This document shows positions 50,361 to 59,337 of a stretch of 64,000 nt of DNA, piece by piece. Each line of letters starts with the position of its first letter. Positions within the stretch are counted from its first letter, which is position 1. This DNA comes from an uncultured Oscillibacter sp. Lineage in GTDB: Bacteria; Bacillota; Clostridia; Oscillospirales; Oscillospiraceae. Below the pieces are notes generated by a model. That model ran no database searches, was not told where the DNA came from, and saw only the letters and a program-made list of their open reading frames with translations. The position numbers and the translations under genes were made by a program. Location of the stretch: the NCBI GenBank assembly GCA_910584995.1, contig CAJUDW010000013.1:1-64000 (forward strand). Reading direction: 5' to 3'.

Positions 50361-51368
50361 ATGGAAAATCAAGAGCGGAAGAAGAGAATTTTCAGCGGGA
50401 TCCAGCCCAGCGGGGAGTTGACCCTTGGATCCTACATGGGCGCCATTAAGAACTGGGTAGCCCTTCAGGATGAGTACGAGTGTTTTTACTGCATTGTAGA
50501 TATGCACGCCATCACCGTCCGCCAGAACCCGGCGGAACTGCGGCGGCGGGCGCTGGAGCAGCTGGCCCAGTATCTGGCCTGCGGGTTGGATCCGGAGAAA
50601 TGCGTGCTCTTTATCCAGAGCCATGCCCCACAGCACGCGGAACTGGGCTGGATCCTGGGCTGCTACACCCAGTTCGGGGAACTGTCCCGCATGACCCAAT
50701 TTAAGCAGAAAGCCCAGCAGCACCAGGAAAATATCACCGCCGGCCTCTTTACCTACCCGGTGCTGATGACGGCGGATATCCTCCTCTACCAGTCGGATCT
50801 GGTGCCGGTTGGGGAGGATCAGCGCCAGCACGTGGAACTGTGCCGGGACATTGCCCAGCGGTTCAACGGCGTGTACGGCCCCACCTTCACCCTGCCGGAG
50901 GCCTTCATCCCCCGGACGGAGCAGGGGGCCCGAGTCATGAGCCTGGGCAATCCCGAAAACAAGATGAGCAAGTCCGACCCGGACGGCTGCGTGTACCTGA
51001 TGGATAAGCCGGAGGATATCCGCCGGAAGTTCAAGCGGGCCGTTACCGACAGCGAGACTGCCGTCCGCTATGACAAGGAGAACAAGCCTGGTGTTTCCAA
51101 CCTCCTGACCATCTACTGCGCCGTCACCGGCAAAACCATGGCGGAAGCGGAAGCGGAGTTTGCCGGACAGGGCTACGGCGTGTTCAAGCCCGCTGTGGGC
51201 GAGGCTGTGATTGAACTGCTGCGGCCCATCCGGGAGGAGGCCGGCCGCCTGATGGGTGACAAGGCCTATCTGGAGGGCATCTACCGGGAGGGCGCCCGCC
51301 GGGCCCAGCTGGTGGCCGGGAAAACCCTGTCCAAGGTCCAGCGCAAGGTGGGCTTCATCGCCCGCTGA
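50361..51368 (+). CDS. trpS: Tryptophanyl-tRNA synthetase
   Basis: A 335-aa class I synthetase. The first signature region is SGIQPSGELTLGSYMGAIKNW (HIGH equivalent TLGSY), then CIVDMHAITV, QSHAPQHAEL, and the second signature KMSKS in GNPENKMSKSDPDG near residue 198. Size and motifs match bacterial TrpRS. ATG 50361 has GAGGTG 6 bases upstream. The next gene, tagO, begins 11 bp after the stop, so trpS heads an operon with wall-polymer genes. Confidence 0.97.
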   Translation: MENQERKKRIFSGIQPSGELTLGSYMGAIKNWVALQDEYECFYCIVDMHAITVRQNPAELRRRALEQLAQYLACGLDPEKCVLFIQSHAPQHAELGWILGCYTQFGELSRMTQFKQKAQQHQENITAGLFTYPVLMTADILLYQSDLVPVGEDQRQHVELCRDIAQRFNGVYGPTFTLPEAFIPRTEQGARVMSLGNPENKMSKSDPDGCVYLMDKPEDIRRKFKRAVTDSETAVRYDKENKPGVSNLLTIYCAVTGKTMAEAEAEFAGQGYGVFKPAVGEAVIELLRPIREEAGRLMGDKAYLEGIYREGARRAQLVAGKTLSKVQRKVGFIAR

Positions 51369-51379
51369 GGGAGGGAATT

Positions 51380-52564
51380 ATGCCATTATTGCAGACACAG
51401 CCGGTGGCCTATGTGGTGCTGGCACTGCTGGCGGCGCTGGTGGTCAGTTTTCTCACCACCCCCCTGGTGAAAAGCTTCGCCTATAAGGTCGGCGCCATCG
51501 ACGTGCCCAAGGACGCCCGCCGGATGCATAAAAAACCTATACCCCGGCTGGGGGGGCTGGCCATTTTCTTCGGCTTTATGGTGAGCATCCTCCTGTTCGT
51601 GCGCATTACCCCGGAGATGAAAAGTATCCTCCTGGGGGCCGTGGTGATTGTGGTGCTGGGCGTGGTGGACGATATCATGGCTCTGCCCGCCCTGCTGAAA
51701 TTCGTCATCCAGATTGTGGCAGCGCTGATTCCCGCCCTCCACGGCGTGACCATCCAGGCCTTCTCCAATCCCAATATCTTCTCCCGGAACCCCTATTGGG
51801 TGCTGGGGTGGCTCTCTGTCCCCCTGACGGTGCTGTGGATTGTGGCCATTACCAACGCGGTGAACCTGATCGACGGCCTGGACGGCCTGGCGGACGGCGT
51901 GTCCGCCATCTCCGCCACAACCGTCCTGGTGATTGCCCTCATGGCCTCGGAGATCCAGGTGGCCATCGTCATGGCGGCCCTGGTGGGGGCCTGCGTGGGA
52001 TTCATGCCCTACAACCTGAATCCCGCCAAAATGTTCATGGGAGACACCGGGGCCACCTTCCTGGGGTATATCCTGGCCACCATGTCCATCCAGGGGCTTT
52101 TCAAATTCTACGCGGTGATCTCCTTTGCCGTGCCCTTCCTGATCCTGGGCCTGCCGATTTTTGACACCGCTTTCGCCTTCATCCGCCGGATTGTCCATGG
52201 GCAGAACCCCATGCACGCGGATCGGGGCCATATCCACCACCGCCTCATCGACATGGGCCTGAACCAGAAGCAGGCGGTGGCTACGCTGTATGTCATTTCC
52301 GCCATCCTGGGCCTCTCCGCCGTGGTGCTGACCACCGGCGGGGAGGGGCGGGCCATGCTGTTTCTGGCGGCGCTTTGCATTGTGGCGGCAGTGGCCGCCC
52401 AGGTGGTGTTCCCCCGGGAGGTGCGGGAGGAACTGCACAAGGAGATGGAAGAACTGAAGGAGCACGGCGCCCACGAGGAAGCAAAACAGGCCGGAGAAAA
52501 CGCCGGGGAACCAGCGGAGACGGAAAAAGACCAGGAGACGGAAAAGAAAGACGGGGAAACATAA
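51380..52564 (+). CDS. tagO: Undecaprenyl-phosphate GlcNAc-1-phosphate transferase (TagO/WecA family)
   Basis: A 394-aa polytopic MraY-superfamily enzyme. It has RRMHKKPIPRLGGLAIF, catalytic VVDDIMALP, NAVNLIDGLDGLADG, MFMGDTGATFLGY and the WecA-type histidine motif HADRGHIHHRL near residue 275. It links GlcNAc-1-P to undecaprenyl phosphate, the first step of wall teichoic acid or other secondary polymer. An acidic, Glu-rich tail of about 45 residues ends the protein. The epimerase gene begins at the very next base after its stop. Confidence 0.94.
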   Translation: MPLLQTQPVAYVVLALLAALVVSFLTTPLVKSFAYKVGAIDVPKDARRMHKKPIPRLGGLAIFFGFMVSILLFVRITPEMKSILLGAVVIVVLGVVDDIMALPALLKFVIQIVAALIPALHGVTIQAFSNPNIFSRNPYWVLGWLSVPLTVLWIVAITNAVNLIDGLDGLADGVSAISATTVLVIALMASEIQVAIVMAALVGACVGFMPYNLNPAKMFMGDTGATFLGYILATMSIQGLFKFYAVISFAVPFLILGLPIFDTAFAFIRRIVHGQNPMHADRGHIHHRLIDMGLNQKQAVATLYVISAILGLSAVVLTTGGEGRAMLFLAALCIVAAVAAQVVFPREVREELHKEMEELKEHGAHEEAKQAGENAGEPAETEKDQETEKKDGET

Positions 52565-53713
52565 ATGGACAAGCTGCGGATCATGAGCGTCTTCGGCACC
52601 CGGCCGGAGGCCATCAAAATGTGCCCCCTGGTGAAGGAACTGGCCTCCCGGCAGGGAATGGAAAGCCTTTGCTGCGTCACGGCCCAGCACCGGCAGATGC
52701 TGGACAGCGTGCTGGAGGTGTTCGGCGTGAAGCCGGATTGGGATCTGGACATCATGACCCCACGGCAGACCCTCTCCACCATCACCAGCAAGTGCCTCAC
52801 CGGCATGGACGAGGCCATTGAGGCCCTGCGGCCGGACATGATCCTGGTCCATGGGGATACCTCCACCACCTTTGCCGGGGCCCTTGCGGCCTTTTACCAC
52901 CAGATTCCGGTGGGCCATGTGGAGGCGGGCCTCCGGACCTATGACAAATACTCCCCCTTCCCGGAGGAGATGAACCGGCTCCTGGTCTCCGGCATCGCGG
53001 ATATGCATTTCTGCCCCACCGCCGGAAACCGGGAAAACCTGCTGCGAGAGGGCCGCCGGGAGAACCTGTTCATTACCGGGAACACGGTGATCGACGCCCT
53101 GGAAACCACTGTCCGGGAGGATTACCGCTTTGCCACGGAGGAACTGAACCGCTTGCCCTACGGGGAGAAGAAGATCCTCCTGGTGACCTGCCACCGGCGG
53201 GAGAATTACGGCGAGCCCATGAAGAACATTTTCCTGGCCCTGCGGCAGATTGCCGAGAGCAGGGAGGAGGTGGAACTGGTGTACCCGGTCCATCTCAGCC
53301 CGGTGGTCCGGGAGGCGGCAGATCGCTATCTCCGCGGGGCGCCCCGGGTGCATCTCATCGATCCCCTGCCTGCGGACGAGATGCACAACCTGATAGCCCG
53401 GTGCTACCTGGTGCTGACGGATTCCGGCGGACTCCAGGAGGAGGCGCCTGCCCTGGGAAAGCCCGTCCTGGTGATGCGCCGGGAGACAGAGCGGCCGGAG
53501 GCGGTAGAGGCCGGTACGGTGAAGCTGGCAGGCGTGGTGCAGGACGATATTGTGACCATGGCGGAACGTCTGATTTTGGACAAGTCCGCCTATGAGAAGA
53601 TGGCCCTGGCTGTGAACCCTTATGGCGACGGCAGTGCCTGCCGCCGGATTGCCGATGCCGTTGAATGGCGCTTCGGCCTCCGGAAGGATCCCCCGGAGGA
53701 CTTCCGGGCGTAA
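52565..53713 (+). CDS. wecB: UDP-GlcNAc 2-epimerase (non-hydrolysing)
   Basis: A 382-aa GT-B-fold epimerase giving UDP-ManNAc. It has FGTRPEAIKMCPLVKEL at the start, VHGDTSTTFAGALAA, GHVEAGLRT, CHRRENYGEP, and DSGGLQEEAPALGKPVLVMR with the catalytic Asp/Glu/His set. ManNAc is the linkage sugar of wall teichoic acids and the residue pyruvylated by CsaB in SLH-binding polymers. That ties this operon to the GT4-CsaB fusion at 7684-9930. It is also called mnaA. Confidence 0.95.
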   Translation: MDKLRIMSVFGTRPEAIKMCPLVKELASRQGMESLCCVTAQHRQMLDSVLEVFGVKPDWDLDIMTPRQTLSTITSKCLTGMDEAIEALRPDMILVHGDTSTTFAGALAAFYHQIPVGHVEAGLRTYDKYSPFPEEMNRLLVSGIADMHFCPTAGNRENLLREGRRENLFITGNTVIDALETTVREDYRFATEELNRLPYGEKKILLVTCHRRENYGEPMKNIFLALRQIAESREEVELVYPVHLSPVVREAADRYLRGAPRVHLIDPLPADEMHNLIARCYLVLTDSGGLQEEAPALGKPVLVMRRETERPEAVEAGTVKLAGVVQDDIVTMAERLILDKSAYEKMALAVNPYGDGSACRRIADAVEWRFGLRKDPPEDFRA

Positions 53714-53808
53714 TCCATTCCGGGTATCTGCGGGAAGAGGCGGATTGCACAGCGGGCTTTGGGCGGATCCCGCAAAATCTCCTGTTTTGCGGGGAAGGGG
53801 TTGTTGAG

Positions 53809-54549
53809 ATGGATCGGAAAACACTGAATCATATCACGGGGATTTTCCTGACGGTGACGGTTCTGGCCATTGTCGTGATGCTGCTCGGCACCCTGCGCCG
53901 CCCTACCCGCATTTCCCTGCCGGGAACCGGCCAGAACACCGGGACAGAGCCGGGCGACGCCGCCGGAGGCGACGCGCTGACCGTTATCCAGGTGACGCCG
54001 GAGACGGTCCAGGCAGCGGTATCCACCCTGTTCCGGCCCTCCGACTACAGCCGGATCGTGACGGTGGAGCAGTTTTGGGGCAGCGGCAGCGGGACCTATA
54101 CCGCGTCGGTAGCGGTTTCCGGCGGCTGGACCCGGACAGACCGCACCCTTTCGGGGGGCCGGATCCGCCACAGCCTGACGGACGGCGAGACCACCTATAT
54201 CTGGTATGACAATGAGACTGCCTTCTACACCGCCCAGGCGGGCGGGATTTCCGCCGACCAGGAGCAGACTATCCCCACCTATGAGGATATCCTGGCCCTG
54301 CCTGTGGAAGCGATTGCCGCGGCGGATTACCGTACCCTCTCCGATATCCGGTGTATTTACGTGGAAACGGCGGAGGACAAGGCGGGCTACAGCCTGCGGT
54401 ACTGGGTCAGTGTAGAGACGGGGCTTCTGGCCGCCGCGGAACGGCTGCTGGGGGAAGAGGTGGTCTACCGCATGGCCGCGCCGGGGGCGGAGCAGGCCGT
54501 GCCGGACGCGGCCAATTTCACCCTGCCGGACGGGACAGTCCTGATTTGA
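53809..54549 (+). CDS. Membrane-anchored protein, last gene of the trpS-tagO operon
   Basis: A 246-aa protein with an N-terminal TM helix (ITGIFLTVTVLAIVVMLLGTL, about residues 9-29) and an outside beta-rich domain. The internal lines SVAVSGGWTRTDRTLSGGRIRH, TTYIWYDNETAFYT and YSLRYWVSVETGLLAAAERL suggest a lipoprotein-carrier (LolA/outer-membrane-like) or DUF-type fold of repeated antiparallel strands. I do not recognise the family with certainty. The ATG at 53809 is chosen for AAGGGG 9 bases upstream; a longer frame starts inside wecB. A role in polymer assembly or as a surface sensor is inference from context. Confidence 0.75.
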   Translation: MDRKTLNHITGIFLTVTVLAIVVMLLGTLRRPTRISLPGTGQNTGTEPGDAAGGDALTVIQVTPETVQAAVSTLFRPSDYSRIVTVEQFWGSGSGTYTASVAVSGGWTRTDRTLSGGRIRHSLTDGETTYIWYDNETAFYTAQAGGISADQEQTIPTYEDILALPVEAIAAADYRTLSDIRCIYVETAEDKAGYSLRYWVSVETGLLAAAERLLGEEVVYRMAAPGAEQAVPDAANFTLPDGTVLI

Positions 54550-54564
54550 ACGCTTTTGGGAAAG

Positions 54565-54590
54565 AGGCACAGCCGGCGGGCTGTGCCTTT
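54565..54590 (+). terminator. Terminator of the trpS-tagO operon
   Basis: A 10-bp stem (AGGCACAGCC with GGCTGTGCCT, loop GGCG) followed by TTCCTTT, 15 bp after the stop. Confidence 0.85.
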
Positions 54591-54601
54591 CCTTTACAAT
54601 C

Positions 54602-54633
54602 AAGCGGAGCACGGAATCATCCGTGCTCCGCTT
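54602..54633. terminator. Perfect hairpin after the sugar-binding-protein gene
   Basis: A 13-bp perfect stem (AAGCGGAGCACGG with its complement, 6-nt loop). It lies between convergent operons and probably ends the minus-strand rbs transcript. Confidence 0.8.
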
Positions 54634-54682
54634 ATGCTGCCTTTGTGAGTGATCGGTTTCCGGGACGCCGGAATCACAGGCA

Positions 54683-55690
54683 TTAGCCCATGTAGTCCGC
54701 CACATTGTCGGCGGTGATCCAGATGCACTCGGTGTAGATGACGGGATCAATGGTCTTGCCATCCAGGAAGTCCACCATGGCCTGCACGCCCAGGCCGCCC
54801 TGTCCGGGGGCGTCCTGAGAGATGGTGCCGGTAAGGCGGCCGTCGGCAATGGCCTGGAGGGCGTCGTCCACGGCGTCAACGCCAACGACGATGATCTTAT
54901 CCTGGAGCCCGGCGTCCTCAACGGCCTTCAGGGCGCCCATGGCCATGCCGTCGTTCTGGGCCACAATGGCGTTGATTTCAGTGCCGGTAGAGAGCCAGTT
55001 TTCCACCAGGGACAGGGCCTCTTCCGTGACCCAGTTGGCGGTCTCGGCAAATTCCACCTTCACGTCGGGATACTTCTCCAGGACCTTATCGTAACCGGCC
55101 TTGCGGGCCAGCTGGCCGTCGGAGCCCATGGGGCCGTACAGCACGGCGATGCTGCCCTTGCCGTCCAGCAGATCCACCACGGACTGCATCTGGAGTTCAC
55201 CGGCATTGGTGTCGTTGCCGCCGCGGTAGGCCTTGGCGTACTCGTCCTGGCCGGACATGGTCTGCACGACGGTGATGACCGGCACACCGGCCTCGTTGGC
55301 TTCCTTCACGGCGGGGACGATGCCGTCCACGGACACCGGCTCCACCAGGATGCCGTCGTAGCCGGAACTGATGCACTGCTCAATCTGGCTGGTCTGGGTG
55401 GCCTGATCCTGCTTGCCGTCCAGGATGTCCAGGGTCACGCCCAACTCGGCGGCCTTCTCCTGGGCGCCCTTGCCTACGGCGATGGTGAAAGCGTTGGTCT
55501 GATGACTCATGCAGAGGGCGATCTTGTAGCCTTCCTTGGTGTCCTTGTTCTCCGTGCCGGCGCTACCGGTGTCCGTGCTGCCGGTGTTATCGGCGGGGGG
55601 CGCGTCGTTTCCGCCCTTGTCGCCGCCGCAGGCGGTTAGGGTCAGGGCCAGCATACTGGCCAGGAAAAGCGCTAAGAGTCTCTTCTTCAT
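54683..55690 (-). CDS. Sugar ABC transporter substrate-binding lipoprotein (RbsB-like)
   Basis: A 335-aa lipoprotein with signal and lipobox LTAC (Cys-21), an Asp/Gly/Thr-rich linker, then a type I periplasmic-binding-protein fold (Peripla_BP_4): YKIALCMSHQTNAFTIAVGKGAQ, GYDGILVEPVS, VQTMSGQDEYAKAYRGGNDTNAGE, IVAQNDGMAMGALKAVEDAGLQDKIIVVGVDAVDDALQAI. It should deliver a pentose/hexose or inositol-like ligand to the RbsC permease encoded upstream. It is the only binding protein for the two permease/ATPase sets in this region. The ligand cannot be named from sequence. Confidence 0.93.
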   Translation of the reverse strand: MKKRLLALFLASMLALTLTACGGDKGGNDAPPADNTGSTDTGSAGTENKDTKEGYKIALCMSHQTNAFTIAVGKGAQEKAAELGVTLDILDGKQDQATQTSQIEQCISSGYDGILVEPVSVDGIVPAVKEANEAGVPVITVVQTMSGQDEYAKAYRGGNDTNAGELQMQSVVDLLDGKGSIAVLYGPMGSDGQLARKAGYDKVLEKYPDVKVEFAETANWVTEEALSLVENWLSTGTEINAIVAQNDGMAMGALKAVEDAGLQDKIIVVGVDAVDDALQAIADGRLTGTISQDAPGQGGLGVQAMVDFLDGKTIDPVIYTECIWITADNVADYMG

Positions 55691-55733
55691 GTTCCAAATT
55701 CCTCCTGATTTTCATTGTTTTTATATCCAGTGC

Positions 55734-56705
55734 TCAGGCTTTTTTGCCCTTGCCCTTGATATCCATCAGTACGGCCAGGATGATGATAAAGCCCTTGATG
55801 ATCAGCTGGTAGTTGGAGTTGACCCGCAGGATATCCAGGCCGTTGGAGATAACCGCCAGCATCAGGGATCCGATGACCACGCCGTACCACTTGCCGGAGC
55901 CGCCGGACATGGACACGCCGCCGATGACGCAGGCCGCGATGGCATCCATCTCGTAGGACTTGCCTGCGGTGGGGGATCCGGTGATGGTGCGGGAGGCCAC
56001 CAGCAGGCCGGCGAAGCCCGCCAGGAAGCCGGAGATGGTATACACAATCACCCGCAGCCGCTTGACGTTGATGCCGGAGACCGTTGCCGCCACCTCGTTG
56101 CCGCCGATGGCGTAGACCCGGCGGCCAAAGACCGACTTATTCAGCACGAAGGCGCAGATGACCACCACAATCACCATGTAAATGGCCAGATAAGGGATGG
56201 AGAGCAGCGGCGTCTTGCCGGAGGCGATGGCCTCGAAAGCGGAGGTCACGTTGTAGATGGGGGAGCCGCCGGAGATAATCAGGGCCAGGCCGCTGACAAT
56301 GGTCATGGAGCCCAGGGTGACGATGAAGGGGGGGATGCCGCCGTAGGCGATGAGGCTGCCGTTGAAGAGCCCCACCAGGGAACCCATCAGCAGGGCGATG
56401 AGGATAGGAACAAAGAAGGGGTACTGCCCTGCGCCGCTGTCGGCCGGATGGGCGAACATGCAGGCCACCACGCCCGACAGGGCCACAATAGAGCCGACAG
56501 ACAGGTCGATGCCGTTGGAGATGATGACGAAGGCCATGCCCATAGCCAAGATCCCGTTGACAGAGGTCTGCTTGAGGATGTTGATGAAGTTCCGGGGGGT
56601 GGAGAAGGTGCCGCCGGAGATGATGGACAGGGCGATCACCAGGACCACAAAGACAATCAGGATGCCGAAGTCCTTCAGAAAGGACACATTCACTCTTTTT
56701 TTCAT
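55734..56705 (-). CDS. Sugar ABC transporter permease (RbsC-like)
   Basis: A 323-aa BPD_transp_2 permease with ten or so TM helices. It has GMAFVIISNGIDLSVGSIVALSG, FIVTLGSMTIVSGLALI, GRRVYAIGGNEVAATVSGINV (the EAA-like coupling loop), and GGVSMSGGSGKWYGVVIG near the end. ATG 56705 (start MKKRVNVSFL) is chosen since the frame upstream overlaps rbsA. It lies 4 bp after the rbsA stop and 43 bp before the binding-protein gene, the order rbsA-rbsC-rbsB. Confidence 0.95.
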   Translation of the reverse strand: MKKRVNVSFLKDFGILIVFVVLVIALSIISGGTFSTPRNFINILKQTSVNGILAMGMAFVIISNGIDLSVGSIVALSGVVACMFAHPADSGAGQYPFFVPILIALLMGSLVGLFNGSLIAYGGIPPFIVTLGSMTIVSGLALIISGGSPIYNVTSAFEAIASGKTPLLSIPYLAIYMVIVVVICAFVLNKSVFGRRVYAIGGNEVAATVSGINVKRLRVIVYTISGFLAGFAGLLVASRTITGSPTAGKSYEMDAIAACVIGGVSMSGGSGKWYGVVIGSLMLAVISNGLDILRVNSNYQLIIKGFIIILAVLMDIKGKGKKA

Positions 56706-56709
56706 ATTC

Positions 56710-58200
56710 TCACTCTCCAAACTGGGCGGCATAGGTCATAATGGCCTCCTGGGAGAATTCCGGACGCTGGAGTTCTCCTGTGAGGCGGCCCTCCGCCATC
56801 ACGACAATCCGATCTGCCAGTCCCATGACCTCGGGGATCTCCGAGGAAATCACGATGACAGCCTTCCCGGCCTTCACCATCTCGCCAATCAGCAGATAGA
56901 TGTCCCGCTTGGCGCCTACATCGATTCCCCGGGTGGGTTCATCCAGGATGATGATATCCGGCTCCGTCAGAAGCCATTTGGCCAGGACAACCTTCTGCTG
57001 GTTGCCGCCGGAGAGGTTCCCCACTGTCTGGGCGGCAGAGGGGGTCTTAATCCGCAGGCGGCCGATATATTCCTCGGAGAGGCGGTTTTCCGTTTTCCGG
57101 CTGATGAACCCCTTGGGGAACAGGGCGGAGAGGTGGGCCAGGGTGATATTCTCCGAAACCCGGCCGATAAGGTTCAGGCCCGTCAGTTTCCGATCCTCCG
57201 TCACCAGGGCCATTTTGTGGGCGATGGCTTGCCGGGGATGGCGGATGTCCACAGGGGCGCCGTTTATCAGGATTTCCCCGCCGGTCTTCTTCCGGAAGCC
57301 GAAGAGGGTTTCCACCAGTTCGCTGCGGCCCGCGCCCACCAGGCCCGCGATACCCAGCACCTCCCCCTTGCGGAGGGAGAAGCTGACGTGGGATACCCGC
57401 TTGCCGTAGGAGAGATCCCGGACCTCCAGGACGGTTTCCCCGATGGGGGCCTCCGTCTTGGGGCACACGTCGTGGATGTCCCGGCCCACCATCATACGGA
57501 TAAGGGCCTCGTTGTCCAGTTCCGCTGCCGGGCCGGTGCCGATGAATTGGCCGTCCCGCAGGACGGTGATGGTGTCGCAGATCCGGAAAATCTCCTCCAT
57601 CTTGTGGGAGATGTAGATGATGGCCACGTCCTGGCTCTTTAACCGGGCGATCTGTTTGAAGAGGGTGGCCACCTCCTTGTCGGTAATGGCGGAGGTGGGC
57701 TCGTCCATCACCACAACCTTGGCGGAGAGGGAGATGGCCTTCACAATTTCAATCAGCTGGCACTGGGCCACACTTAACTCCCGCATGTAGGCGGTGGCGG
57801 GGATGTCGATTTCCAGTTCCTTCAGCAGAGCCTCCGTGGCCCGGAGCATGGCCTGTTTGTCCACAAGGCCCCGCTTGGCGATCTCCCGGCCGATGTAGAT
57901 GTTCTCAAAGACCTGCATGTCCATAATGGGGTTGAGTTCCTGGTGGATCATGGCCACGCCTTTGGCCATAGCCTCCTGTGGGTTCCGTACTGTCATGGGT
58001 TGCCCGTCCAGCACCACATCGCCGGAATCGGCAGTGTAGATGCCCATGAGGATTTTCATCAGGGTCGATTTGCCTGCGCCGTTTTCACCCATAAGGGCGT
58101 GTACCTCGCCGGGACGGACCCGGAGGTTCACGCCGTCCAGTACCTTTACGCCGGGAAAGCTTTTGGAAATGTTGTTCATCTCCAATATGTATTCCGCCAT
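56710..58200 (-). CDS. Sugar ABC transporter ATP-binding protein (RbsA-like)
   Basis: A 496-aa tandem ATPase. First domain: Walker A GENGAGKST near 37-45, LSVAQCQLIEI signature, Walker B VVVMDEPTSAI. Second domain: altered Walker A GLVGAGRSE, as is standard for the family, LSGGNQQKVVLAKWL, and ILDEPTRGIDVGAK. It drives uptake through the RbsC-like permease. It heads the minus-strand rbsACB operon. In the 201-bp leader I see no convincing sigma-A promoter, only a -35-like TTGACG. Confidence 0.96.
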   Translation of the reverse strand: MAEYILEMNNISKSFPGVKVLDGVNLRVRPGEVHALMGENGAGKSTLMKILMGIYTADSGDVVLDGQPMTVRNPQEAMAKGVAMIHQELNPIMDMQVFENIYIGREIAKRGLVDKQAMLRATEALLKELEIDIPATAYMRELSVAQCQLIEIVKAISLSAKVVVMDEPTSAITDKEVATLFKQIARLKSQDVAIIYISHKMEEIFRICDTITVLRDGQFIGTGPAAELDNEALIRMMVGRDIHDVCPKTEAPIGETVLEVRDLSYGKRVSHVSFSLRKGEVLGIAGLVGAGRSELVETLFGFRKKTGGEILINGAPVDIRHPRQAIAHKMALVTEDRKLTGLNLIGRVSENITLAHLSALFPKGFISRKTENRLSEEYIGRLRIKTPSAAQTVGNLSGGNQQKVVLAKWLLTEPDIIILDEPTRGIDVGAKRDIYLLIGEMVKAGKAVIVISSEIPEVMGLADRIVVMAEGRLTGELQRPEFSQEAIMTYAAQFGE

Positions 58201-58363
58201 GCAGCCACACCTTTCTTCCAGATTTTCCGGTACATACCGTCAACGCGCGTGTGCGTTTTCTATGAAGCCAGACACATTTGGCCCCATATGAGGCCCGGGG
58301 ATGCAAAGGGCCGGGATAATCCTTTCCGGCTGTACCAGCCATAGCCTGTCATATATAGAGTAC

Positions 58364-58398
58364 AAAAAAATCACCCCATCTGCAATGGGGTGATTTTT
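58364..58398. terminator. Bidirectional terminator separating the two sugar-ABC operons
   Basis: A stem TCACCCCAT/ATGGGGTGA with A-run before and T-run after (58364-58398), just after the stop of the second permease gene. It should end the two-component/ABC transcript. Confidence 0.93.
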
Positions 58399-58401
58399 AC
58401 A

Positions 58402-59337
58402 TCAGGGGGGACAAAATTTAGATCCTGGTATTTTTGTTAAAATTGCAAAAAATATGATGGCACCCTTTATGCAATTCTGATAGTAAGAGGGCACCCGGAG
58501 GACAATAAATGCGGAACTGAGCCCGCTGAGGAGCAGGGCGGCGCAGAAAACGGGCACTACACGGCCCCTTCCGCCGGAGAAGGATACCCCGCCCAGGGCG
58601 GCGATGGCCAGGACGGAGACGCCGGCGTTGCTGCTGTCCCGCAGGGGGGCCAGGCCGATCTGGGCGGTATACACCAAGGCGCAGACGCCGCAGTACAGGC
58701 TGCACAGGGCGAAAGCTGACTCTTTCGTCCGGGCTACCGGCACCCCCGCCCGCTCCGCCGCCAGGGGGTTGCGGCCCACGGCGCAGAAGAAACGGCCCCA
58801 GTAGGTCTGCCGCAGTACCAGCGCCGTGAAGAGGGCCAGAAGGAACCAGGCAATGGTGGGCTGGGACAGGTGGAGCGGTTTCCAGGAGGCCAGGGCGGTG
58901 AACTGCTCGGGGAGGTTGTACACCGGCATTCCGTCCGCCAGGATATAGGTCAGCCCCTCCAGGGCAACCCCCAGGGCGATGGTGGCGATGACGGAGTTTA
59001 CCCGCAGGCGGCCTACCGCCGCCCCCACCAGGAACCCCACCAGGACTGCCGCCGCCAGCATAATCAGCGCGGCCAGGAGGACGGGGACGCCCTTTTTCAG
59101 AAGCACAGCGCACAGGACACCGAAAAAGGACAGCTGGGCGCTGACAGAGAGATCGATCTCTCCGCACAGCAGCACAAAAAGGAGCCCCAGGGCCATGATG
59201 CCATTATAGGCCCCGTTTTTCAAAATGGTCAGATAGATTTTCGGATGGCGGAAGCTGGGGATGCACAGAGCCGCCAGTAGGAACGCGGCTCCCAGGACTG
59301 CCGGGGCCGCCCACCGCCGTTTGCCTGTTTCCCTCAT
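58402..59337 (-). CDS. Second RbsC-type sugar permease
   Basis: A 311-aa BPD_transp_2 permease of about eight to ten TM helices: YNGIMALGLLFVLLCGEIDLSVSAQLSFFG, VNSVIATIALGVALEGLTYIL, GRFFCAVGRNPLAAERAGVP (coupling loop) and ALGGVSFSGGRGRVVPVF. The motifs are complete, so the membrane part looks functional. Its start overlaps the stop of the degenerate ATPase gene (ATGA). No binding-protein gene accompanies it; it may use the RbsB-like protein at 54683-55690. Confidence 0.9.
   Translation of the reverse strand: MRETGKRRWAAPAVLGAAFLLAALCIPSFRHPKIYLTILKNGAYNGIMALGLLFVLLCGEIDLSVSAQLSFFGVLCAVLLKKGVPVLLAALIMLAAAVLVGFLVGAAVGRLRVNSVIATIALGVALEGLTYILADGMPVYNLPEQFTALASWKPLHLSQPTIAWFLLALFTALVLRQTYWGRFFCAVGRNPLAAERAGVPVARTKESAFALCSLYCGVCALVYTAQIGLAPLRDSSNAGVSVLAIAALGGVSFSGGRGRVVPVFCAALLLSGLSSAFIVLRVPSYYQNCIKGAIIFFAILTKIPGSKFCPP

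Noticed and set aside
51386..53824. 812-codon open frame on the minus strand
   Set aside because: Antisense to tagO and wecB, His/Gln-rich, no ribosome site; not coding.
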